Of a stretch of 64,000 nucleotides of DNA, positions 8,674 through 15,043 are shown in pieces. The notes below the pieces were generated by a model. The model saw only the letters and a program-made list of their open reading frames with translations. It was not told the origin of the DNA and did no database searches. How positions within the stretch are numbered: the stretch's first letter is position 1; every line of letters begins with the position of its first letter. A program made the position numbers and the translations under genes. The stretch is from Actinomycetota bacterium. GTDB lineage: Bacteria > Actinomycetota > Acidimicrobiia > Acidimicrobiales > Ilumatobacteraceae. The stretch covers positions 1 through 64,000 of the forward strand of contig CAUJET010000161.1 of NCBI GenBank assembly GCA_963169665.1, given 5' to 3'.

Positions 8674-9264
8674 TCAGAGCCAGCGGCGGGGGATGGGGAG
8701 GCGGTGCCTCAGGCGAACGAAGGCCAGCGTGGCCTTGTCGATCATCTTGGTGTTGTCGAAGCCCTTCACCTCGCTCGGCACGAGGCGCAGCAGGGTCGTG
8801 CCGTGCTCGGCGCGCTCGTTGCGCATCATCTTCTCGTACTGCTTCGCGGCCACCTTGCCGAAGTAGTGCTCGGCCATCTCCCAGCCGAGCTCGTCACTGG
8901 GCGCGCCGGCCACCCCGTGCTCGACGAACTCGAGCGTGCCCTCCACGATCACGGCCCGATAGGGCGGGCGCTCGTCCTGGATGGTGACGCACACCCGCGG
9001 GTCCTTGCGCAGGGCGCGCACCTTGGGCGAGTCGCTCTCGACGCTGAACCAGATGACGCCGTCGCGGTAGGCGTACCAGATGGGCGCCTGGTTGGGTCGG
9101 CCGTCGGCGCGCAGGTACGACAGCACGGCGATGTGGTCGCCGGCGAGGAACGTCTCCATCGCGGCGGGCTCGAACGCGGGCTGACCGCCGATCGCCCGGA
9201 ACTCGAAGTCGGTGAGACGGGCGGAGGTCGTGGTGGAGGAAGCTGGGTTTACGGTGTAAGCCAT
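8674..9264 (-). CDS. Pyridoxamine 5-phosphate oxidase-like (PPOX) flavin/F420 protein
   Basis: A 196-aa split-barrel protein. The block FLAGDHIAVLSYLRADGRPNQAPIWYAYRDGVIWFSVESDSPKV... is typical of PPOX-class proteins that bind FMN or F420 and reduce small substrates. RALRKDPRVCVTIQDERPPYRAVIVEG is the second conserved stretch. The ATG at 9264 is chosen because the longer frame upstream is antisense to the divergent TetR gene. It is transcribed away from that TetR regulator with only 36 bp between the starts, so it is the likely regulated target. The cofactor cannot be decided from sequence. Confidence 0.82.
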   Translation of the reverse strand: MAYTVNPASSTTTSARLTDFEFRAIGGQPAFEPAAMETFLAGDHIAVLSYLRADGRPNQAPIWYAYRDGVIWFSVESDSPKVRALRKDPRVCVTIQDERPPYRAVIVEGTLEFVEHGVAGAPSDELGWEMAEHYFGKVAAKQYEKMMRNERAEHGTTLLRLVPSEVKGFDNTKMIDKATLAFVRLRHRLPIPRRWL

Positions 9265-9300
9265 GACGTCACCATACGGTATACGTCGTAAACTCGCAAT
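9265..9300. promoter_or_regulatory. Divergent promoter/operator region between PPOX and TetR genes
   Basis: The 36-bp gap holds a 9-bp palindrome ATAC-G-GTAT (9274-9282) overlapping GTATAC. A related palindrome TTAC-GGT-GTAA (9249-9259) sits inside the first PPOX codons. These are the best candidates for the TetR-family operator. No clear Shine-Dalgarno precedes either start. Confidence 0.45.
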
Positions 9301-9933
9301 GTGTCCCGTGTCCCACTGACCGTCGAACGCATCGTCGTCGCCGCGCTCGCCCGCATCGACCACGACGGGCTCCACGCGTTCAGCATGCGCAAGCTCGGCG
9401 CCGATCTCGGCGTGGAAGCCATGGCGCTCTACAAGCACGTGCCCGACAAGGAGACCCTCCTCGACCACGTCGTCGCCCACATCTACGCCGAGGTCGACCT
9501 GCCCGACCCCGACCTCGCCTGGGACGAACGCATCCGCCACGTCGCCCACGCACTCCGCGCCGCGGTGCTCGCCCACCCGCACGTGCTCACCCGCGCCGTC
9601 ACCCAGCCGCCCACCACGCCCGTCGTGCAGCAGCGCATCGACGTGCTCCTCGGCGCACTGCGCGAGGCCACCGGCGACGACACCCTCGCCGTGCGCCACT
9701 TCTGGGTCATCTCAGCGTTCGTCTCGGGCGCCCTGCTGGCCGAGACCACCGCCGTCCGCCAAGCCGCCACCACTGACCTCGCAGCAGAGCTCGACGCGAT
9801 CGCCTGCCCCTCGCTCGCCGCGCTCGGCCCCGTGCTCGCCTCGTGCGACTTCGCCACCGAGTTCACCTTCGGTCTCGACACCGTCCTCGCCGCGGTCCCC
9901 GTCACCCGCCGCCGCACCCGCTCGTCGCGCTGA
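9301..9933 (+). CDS. TetR/AcrR family transcriptional regulator
   Basis: At 210 aa it has the usual TetR length. The N-terminal helix-turn-helix spans about residues 7-55 (TVERIVVAALARIDHDGLHAF..., then FSMRKLGADLGVEAMALYKHV), followed by DKETLLDHV and a ligand-binding C-terminal domain of the TetR_C_1 type. It starts at GTG 9301. It is divergent from and adjacent to the PPOX gene, which it probably represses together with itself through the palindromes in the gap. The ligand is unknown. Confidence 0.9.
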   Translation: MSRVPLTVERIVVAALARIDHDGLHAFSMRKLGADLGVEAMALYKHVPDKETLLDHVVAHIYAEVDLPDPDLAWDERIRHVAHALRAAVLAHPHVLTRAVTQPPTTPVVQQRIDVLLGALREATGDDTLAVRHFWVISAFVSGALLAETTAVRQAATTDLAAELDAIACPSLAALGPVLASCDFATEFTFGLDTVLAAVPVTRRRTRSSR

Positions 9934-10043
9934 GACGCATCGCCGGGCGGAGCGCCTGGGAATCGGGCGGTCGCCCTCGCGACGCGACGCCACCCTCCAG
10001 GCGAACTTGCGCACGGCCTCCGTCTGCCCGAACGGCTGAGCGC

Positions 10044-10069
10044 GGAACTCTCACCTGAGCGCGTGCATC
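10044..10069 (+). promoter_or_regulatory. ECF-type promoter motif, site A
   Basis: GGAACTC (10044-10050), exactly 14 bp, then GCATC (10065-10069), 53 bp before the ATG at 10123. This is one of five copies in the locus with identical spacing; GGAAC is the classic ECF sigma -35 core. Unlike the others, it lacks the A/T-rich patch upstream. Confidence 0.7.
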
Positions 10070-10122
10070 TCTCGTGGCACCACCAATCGCCCGCACGGGC
10101 ACCCACGAAGGAGACCACGACC

Positions 10123-10647
10123 ATGAGCGACTACAGCGACTCGACCTACAGCTCGTACGACACGAGCTACACCACGACCTACACCGAGCCCACCTACGAC
10201 ACGTCGTGGAGCACCGGTTCGTACGACACCGCCGTCTACGACACCGCCTACGACACCGGCTGGAGCGTCGACAGTTCGTACAGCTACGACAGCACCGACT
10301 GGAGCACCGTCGCCGACGTGAGCCAGGGCTACTCCGATCTGTACAGCACCTACGACGACGCGGGATGGGAGCTCTACAACGCCTCGACCGATGCCTGGTT
10401 GGCCGGCGACTCCTGGGCCGCCTACAACCTGAACCAGTCGTCGCTCGACGCGTTCGCCACGGCCGACACCGCGTGGGACACGTCGAACGACGTGTGGACC
10501 TCGATGGCCGAGACCACCACGGTCACCTCGTGGGACACCGGCACCGCCTACGACACGAGTTACGACGCCGGGTACACCTCGAGCTACGACACGAGCTCCA
10601 CGTCCTCCTACGACACGTCGAGCTACGACACGAGCAGCGACTGGTGA
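10123..10647 (+). CDS. Low-complexity Tyr/Asp/Ser/Thr-rich protein with YDT repeats
   Basis: I know no family for this 174-aa protein. It contains nine YDT tripeptides, clustered at both ends (five near the N-terminus, four near the C-terminus), around a central block with WLAGDSWAAYN. It has no Lys, Arg, His or Cys, so it is strongly acidic and aromatic. No signal peptide or membrane segment is visible. The ATG at 10123 has AAGGAG 9 bp upstream; the longer upstream frame is promoter DNA. Promoter site A precedes it. Its centre resembles the protein encoded at 10801. In genome position it recalls low-complexity IniB of mycobacteria, but there is no demonstrable homology. It could be an assembly scaffold or a kinase substrate; that is inference. 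Confidence 0.75.
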   Translation: MSDYSDSTYSSYDTSYTTTYTEPTYDTSWSTGSYDTAVYDTAYDTGWSVDSSYSYDSTDWSTVADVSQGYSDLYSTYDDAGWELYNASTDAWLAGDSWAAYNLNQSSLDAFATADTAWDTSNDVWTSMAETTTVTSWDTGTAYDTSYDAGYTSSYDTSSTSSYDTSSYDTSSDW

Positions 10648-10708
10648 TGACGGCTCCGATGACGCCCACTGCCGCCCGAAACCATTTCTGAGAAATCTCG
10701 GAACTCGC

Positions 10709-10734
10709 GGAACTCGGGTCGCAGTGGGTGCATC
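10709..10734 (+). promoter_or_regulatory. ECF-type promoter motif, site B
   Basis: GGAACTC (10709-10715), 14 bp, GCATC (10730-10734), 66 bp before the ATG at 10801. A second GGAACTC lies 9 bp upstream (10700-10706), and an AAATCTCG patch precedes it, similar to sites C, D and E. Confidence 0.72.
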
Positions 10735-10800
10735 GGTACCGATGTCAGCAATGACACCGACAAGGACCGGCCCACGAGGCCACGAACCGAGGAGATTCCG

Positions 10801-11172
10801 ATGACCGACTTCAACAGCTTCGACAACTACGACACCAGCTGGACCGACCTCAGCAACGACATCTACGACCTCTCGCTCCAGCAGTGGGATACGTCGATGG
10901 ACCTCTCGCAGGTCGCCAACAACTACTGGGTCGACGGCAACTACGACATGTACCACGAGTTCTACAACCTGGCCGAGGCCGCCGAGTGGTCGTCGAACGC
11001 CCTGTACGACGCCTCGTGGGACGCCTACTACGGCCCCGTCAACAGCGAGGGCTACACCGCCTACGACGCATCGATGGGCTACACCTCCACCGACACCAGC
11101 TTCATCGAGCCCGCCAGCGCCGCCGGCAGCACCTCGATGATCAGCGACTACAACGCCACCAGCACCCTGTGA
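10801..11172 (+). CDS. Acidic Tyr/Trp/Asp-rich protein related to the YDT-repeat protein
   Basis: A 123-aa protein of unknown family with no Lys or Arg and many Tyr, Trp, Asp, Asn and Ser. Residues about 32-75 (WDTSMD, NNYWVDGNYDMYHEFYN, ALYDASWDAYYG) align with the centre of the protein encoded at 10123, so the two are diverged paralogues. GAGGAG stands 6 bp before the ATG, and promoter site B lies upstream. A 14-bp-stem terminator follows the stop. No signal peptide is seen. It is probably co-induced with the other genes carrying this promoter. Confidence 0.72.
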   Translation: MTDFNSFDNYDTSWTDLSNDIYDLSLQQWDTSMDLSQVANNYWVDGNYDMYHEFYNLAEAAEWSSNALYDASWDAYYGPVNSEGYTAYDASMGYTSTDTSFIEPASAAGSTSMISDYNATSTL

Positions 11173-11217
11173 CGGCACCGAGGGTCTCCCTCGGCCTTCC
11201 CCCACGCTGCTCCTGTC

Positions 11218-11252
11218 GACGACGCCGCCCCGCTCCCCGGGGCGGCGTCGTC
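11218..11252 (+). terminator. Strong hairpin terminator
   Basis: A perfect 14-bp GC-rich stem (11218-11231 with 11239-11252) and a 7-nt loop lie 45 bp after the stop of the acidic protein gene. There is no clear T-run, as is common in high-GC actinobacteria. Confidence 0.75.
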
Positions 11253-11323
11253 GCATCGGCGCGTCCGTCGACGCCCTGGCCGCGCGGCCGCGACACCCGC
11301 CCGAAGAAAAGTTTCGACGTCGT

Positions 11324-11349
11324 GGAACTCGCGTGGCGGCGGCTGCATC
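11324..11349 (+). promoter_or_regulatory. ECF-type promoter motif, site C
   Basis: GGAACTC (11324-11330), 14 bp, GCATC (11345-11349), 47 bp before the lipoprotein ATG at 11397. An A/T-rich GAAAAGTTTCG patch lies just upstream. Confidence 0.72.
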
Positions 11350-11396
11350 GGTCACCACGTCCGCATCCCGCCGGACCGACACGACAGGAGCCACCG

Positions 11397-12692
11397 ATGT
11401 TCACCACCAGCAACACCACCACCACCACCCGCTCGACCCGCATCGGTCTCGTCGCCGGAGCACTCGTCGCCGGCATCTCACTGCTGGGCCTCACCGCCTG
11501 CCAGCTCGAGCTGCCGACCACCCCGGTTCGCAGCAGCTCGGCCACCGAGATCGACAAGGACACCTCCACCACCGAGACCCCCGACACCAGCAGCACCGTG
11601 CCGGCGAGCTCGGTCCCACCGATCTCGCTGCCGCTGCCCCTCCCCACCCCCGAGACGACCGTGCCCGTCACCGTCCCCGCCACGGTCCCGGCCCCCACCA
11701 TCCCGGCCCCGCTGCCCACCCCGCTGCCCATCGAGTCGCCGGTGGAGGTGCCCGCCGGCGCGCTCGACCTCGGTGACGGCGTGTTCGTGCCCGTCAGCGT
11801 CGGCTGGACCGGCACCCTCTCCGACGGCGTCGTCGAGCTCACCGACGGCACCGTCGACGTCGCCCTGATGGTGCTGCGCCGTGAGCCGGGCGAGAACCCG
11901 AAGACGATCATCGACGAGTACGTCGCCTCGGCCATCGACCCGGTCGGCACCGTCAGCTCGGGCCCGGTGACGATGCGCTGGTCGACCGAGACGCCCCGCC
12001 CCACCATGGAGTACGGCTTCTTCTACACCTCGTTCGATCCGGCCGCAGCCGACGGCAAGGGCATCGCCGGGGGCGTGTCGGTCTACATCCGCAACGACGG
12101 CCTCACCCTCATCTACGACGTCTGGGCCCCCGCCTCGGTGTCGGGTGCGCTCGCCGACGACTCGTTCAACGCCATGATCGACAGCTTCCTCGCTGCCCCC
12201 GAGGCGGCCACCCCGGCAGCCCTGTCGATGGTGCCCGACTTCCGGGTCACCACCACCAGTGCCGTCGCCCTCGTCGGCCCGATGGCCGGCTTCACCGTCG
12301 CTCCCGGGTTCGTCGTCGAGGCCTCCACGGCCGACTACGCCCTCGCCACCTCGGCCTCCTCCGAGCTCGCCGTCCTGCGCAGTGCCGGCCGCACCGATCA
12401 GAACGACTCGCTGGTCGGCGGCATCGAGGTCGCACTCACCCTGTTCTCCGACCCCCAGTTCGCCGACGACGAGACGTTCGATGCTCCCGACGCCCTCGGC
12501 GTGGCCCGCAGCTCGATCACCTTCACCACCGGCGCCCGCAGCGGCTCGGTCGTGGTGTACTTCGACACGACCACCGGCAACGCCTTCAACATCATCACGG
12601 TGTGGGACGGCGCCCCCGGTGCAGCAGCCGAGGCAGCAGCGCTGTCGTTCATGCAGCACTCGATGGCGAACTCCTTCGCCAACATCGTCTGA
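11397..12692 (+). CDS. Lipoprotein with Thr/Pro-rich stalk, ECF-motif promoter
   Basis: The 431-aa product begins with a lipoprotein signal peptide (basic TRSTRIG, hydrophobic core, lipobox LTAC at about residue 35). Then comes a long Thr/Ser/Pro/Val linker (to about 130), which would span the cell wall. Two similar globular halves follow, one from GALDLGDGVFVPVSVGWTG and one from VGPMAGFTVAPGFVVE. I do not recognise the domain. AGGAG lies 6 bp before the ATG, and promoter site C is upstream. It is convergent with the kinase gene, with a hairpin between. It is probably an envelope sensor or structural partner of the locus; the function is not known. Confidence 0.82.
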   Translation: MFTTSNTTTTTRSTRIGLVAGALVAGISLLGLTACQLELPTTPVRSSSATEIDKDTSTTETPDTSSTVPASSVPPISLPLPLPTPETTVPVTVPATVPAPTIPAPLPTPLPIESPVEVPAGALDLGDGVFVPVSVGWTGTLSDGVVELTDGTVDVALMVLRREPGENPKTIIDEYVASAIDPVGTVSSGPVTMRWSTETPRPTMEYGFFYTSFDPAAADGKGIAGGVSVYIRNDGLTLIYDVWAPASVSGALADDSFNAMIDSFLAAPEAATPAALSMVPDFRVTTTSAVALVGPMAGFTVAPGFVVEASTADYALATSASSELAVLRSAGRTDQNDSLVGGIEVALTLFSDPQFADDETFDAPDALGVARSSITFTTGARSGSVVVYFDTTTGNAFNIITVWDGAPGAAAEAAALSFMQHSMANSFANIV

Positions 12693-12742
12693 TCGTGAAC
12701 ATCTACCCGGCCGTGGCCCCGAGGCCGGCCGGACACCTCGAG

Positions 12743-12774
12743 CCTGGCCGGGACCGGAGACGGGACCGGCCAGG
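12743..12774. terminator. Bidirectional hairpin between convergent genes
   Basis: A perfect 9-bp inverted repeat CCTGGCCGG...CCGGCCAGG with a 14-nt loop lies between the ends of the lipoprotein gene and the kinase gene. It can terminate both transcripts. Confidence 0.65.
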
Positions 12775-12792
12775 ACCGCGCCAGGGCACGGC

Positions 12793-14340
12793 TCAGGAGG
12801 AGGTGAAGGAGAGCTCGGCGGTGTAAGGGGTGCCAGCGAGGTCGAAGGCGGTGAGGCGCAGCACGTACGTCTCGGCGGGCAGGTTCGCCTGGAACCCGTC
12901 ACCCGGGATCCACTCGGCGCCGTTGAGCCGCACCGGGCCGGCCGAGTCGAACAGCTCCCAGGTGCCCCGGACGACGCCCGCCGACGACACCTCCCAGTAT
13001 CTGCCCGCCGTGTTGGCCGGGATCGTGGTGGCGCCCGTGATCATCACGAACGGCACGAGCGCCGTGGTGGTCGGCGCCGCGGTCGGCACCACCGGGGTGA
13101 CGGTGGTGGACGGCACGACGGTGGTGGCCGGTGTCGTCGTCGCCGGTGAGGTCGTGGTGGACAGGTCGGTGGTCGTGGACTCGACGGTCGGCTCGGTGGT
13201 GGCCGCGCTGGCGCCACCGTCGCCATCTCGCCCCGCGGCCGCCCACACCCCGACGCCGCCGAGCACCACCAGAGCGCCGACTGCCGCCGCGACCAACCGG
13301 TTCCGGTCCGCTCTCCGACCGGGCGTCGACGGATCGAGCTCGACCGACACCGGTGGCCCCGAGGTCGGCTGCGGCAGCGACGAGGGCGAGGGCGGTGCGA
13401 ACGGGGCATCCCCTCTGGCAGCGAGCCCGGCGTCGACCGCGGCCTGCCAGGCCTCGATGGTCTGCGGGCGAAGATCGGGGTCGATGTCGAGTCCGCACTC
13501 GAGCGCCGAACGGAACGCCCCGTCGATGCGCTCGGGCAGCGGCCGCCCGCTCGCCAGCGACCCTTGCGAATACCGACGCAGCGGATCGGGCGGCTCGCCC
13601 GACGCGACGAGCGCCATCAACGCGCTCACCGCGTAGATGTCGGTGCGGGTGTCGATCTTGGCGCCGAGTTCGGACTGCTCGGGCGACATGTACCCGGCCG
13701 TGCCGACGCCCACGGTGATGCCGCTGTCGAGACGAAGATCCTTCGCCAGGCCGAGATCGCCGAGCATCAGTCGCTCACCGGGCCGCAGGAGGCCGTCGGC
13801 GCTGCGGTGCGCGTGGGCGGCCCCGGGTGCCAGGTCGTCACGCGTGATCAGGATGTTCGACGGCTTGATGTCGCGATGTGCGATGCGGCGTGCGTGCAGG
13901 AACCCGAGCGCTGCGGACAGTTCGGCGGCGAACTCGCGCAGCTCGGCCGTCGTGGCCGCCACGGCGGCGTGTGCCCGCTGGGTGAGCCGCGACTCGAGCG
14001 TGCCCTCGGTGGCGTAGTCCATCACGATGAACGGGCGGCCGTCGTCGGTCTCGGCGATGTCGCGGATCTGCACCACGTGTCGATCGTTGAGCGACCGCAG
14101 AATGCGCGCCTCCTGCACGAAACGGCCGCGCACCTCGGGCTCCCACGACCACCGGTCGCTCAGCAGCTTCACTGCGACCGGCACGTCGAGCCGCTCGTCG
14201 AAGGCCTGGTACACGGTGGCGAAGTTGCCGGCACCGAGACGTCGCTGCACCAGGTACCGACCGTTGCCGAACGACCTCGGCTCACCAGGGCCGAGCTGAT
14301 CCGATGCGTCGTCGGTGTCGTCCGGCTCGTCGGTATTCAT
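12793..14340 (-). CDS. Membrane Ser/Thr protein kinase (PknB-type) with extracytoplasmic domain
   Basis: A 515-aa Hanks-type kinase. The Gly loop is LGAGNFATVYQ (35-45), the ATP lysine VAVK58, the catalytic HRDIKPSN (D157), DLG at 195-197 and GYMSPEQ at 217-222. About 25 extra residues sit between the catalytic loop and DLG, which is unusual. After a Pro-rich juxtamembrane region, one membrane helix (about 349-369) leads to a Thr-rich stalk and a ~90-residue outer domain. It starts 17 bp after the ECF sigma gene stops, so the two form an operon without a recognisable anti-sigma gene. It may control the sigma factor by phosphorylation, as in known ECF-kinase pairs such as EcfP-PpkT; that is inference. 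Confidence 0.9.
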   Translation of the reverse strand: MNTDEPDDTDDASDQLGPGEPRSFGNGRYLVQRRLGAGNFATVYQAFDERLDVPVAVKLLSDRWSWEPEVRGRFVQEARILRSLNDRHVVQIRDIAETDDGRPFIVMDYATEGTLESRLTQRAHAAVAATTAELREFAAELSAALGFLHARRIAHRDIKPSNILITRDDLAPGAAHAHRSADGLLRPGERLMLGDLGLAKDLRLDSGITVGVGTAGYMSPEQSELGAKIDTRTDIYAVSALMALVASGEPPDPLRRYSQGSLASGRPLPERIDGAFRSALECGLDIDPDLRPQTIEAWQAAVDAGLAARGDAPFAPPSPSSLPQPTSGPPVSVELDPSTPGRRADRNRLVAAAVGALVVLGGVGVWAAAGRDGDGGASAATTEPTVESTTTDLSTTTSPATTTPATTVVPSTTVTPVVPTAAPTTTALVPFVMITGATTIPANTAGRYWEVSSAGVVRGTWELFDSAGPVRLNGAEWIPGDGFQANLPAETYVLRLTAFDLAGTPYTAELSFTSS

Positions 14341-14357
14341 CGATCGACCACGTCGTG

Positions 14358-14996
14358 TCAGGCGAGCGAGCCGCCGCTGCGGAACTGCTCCTGGATGCGG
14401 TCGACGATGTACTGACGACCTCTGCTGATGCGTGTGCGAACGGTGTTGACCGGGATGCCGAGGCGCTCCGCGATGGTGGCGTAGTCGAGCCCCTCCACGT
14501 CGCACATCATCACCGGCTCGCGGAACTTCGGATCGAGCTCTTCGAGCGCCTGGGTGATCATCGCCCGGCTGGCCACGATCGAACTCATGTGACGCACCTG
14601 CTCGGTGAGCTGCGACAGGTCGGCACCGTCGGGGGTGGTGACCCGCTTGTTCTTGCGCAGCACCTGCAACGCCTCACGCTCGGCGATGCGGTAGAGCCAC
14701 GTGGTGAACCGGCTCTGGCGCTCGAACGACCCGATGCCGCGCGTGACCGACATCAGCGTGTTCTGCAGCGCATCCTCCACGTCGCCTTCGTCGATGAGCA
14801 TCTTGCGGATCGGGGCGGCGGCCAGACGGTGCCGGTCGATCATCCGCAGCAGGAACGAGAGCGCATCGGTGTCGCCGCCCGCGGCAGCATCCACCACCTC
14901 CGTCAACGCATCGTCGATCGCGAGGAAGTCGTTGCGAGCTCTCGCCGCCGCCACCTCACGATCGAGCGAGCTCTGCACCCCGGGCTCGATCGCCAT
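14358..14996 (-). CDS. ECF-type RNA polymerase sigma factor
   Basis: A 212-aa sigma-70 family protein of ECF size. Region 2 is visible as DVEDALQNTLMSVTRGIGSF and FTTWLYRIAEREALQVLRK. Region 4 is EELDPKFREPVMMCDVEGLDYATIAERLGIPVNTVRTRISRG, the -35-binding helix-turn-helix. The ATG at 14996 is the first with a GGTAGG-like site upstream. It is followed by the kinase gene and divergent from the Hsp70 gene by 47 bp. Five promoters with an ECF-like GGAACTC-N14-GCATC motif surround it, so it is the likely sigma for them; this is not shown directly. Confidence 0.9.
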   Translation of the reverse strand: MAIEPGVQSSLDREVAAARARNDFLAIDDALTEVVDAAAGGDTDALSFLLRMIDRHRLAAAPIRKMLIDEGDVEDALQNTLMSVTRGIGSFERQSRFTTWLYRIAEREALQVLRKNKRVTTPDGADLSQLTEQVRHMSSIVASRAMITQALEELDPKFREPVMMCDVEGLDYATIAERLGIPVNTVRTRISRGRQYIVDRIQEQFRSGGSLA

Positions 14997-15043
14997 GCAT
15001 CGGTAACCTACCCCTGCCGGGGGCACCGGCGGAAGGGAACGGC

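Noticed and set aside
6810..8987. 725-codon Arg/Pro-rich frame over the NERD-helicase gene
   Set aside because: It is an alternative-frame shadow of the helicase gene, with extreme Arg/Pro content and no domain.
10051..11394. 447-codon minus-strand ORF rich in Val, Gly and Arg
   Set aside because: It is antisense to two genes with good ribosome sites and promoters, and its composition (Val/Arg/Gly runs) is the reverse-strand shadow of Tyr/Asp-rich codons.
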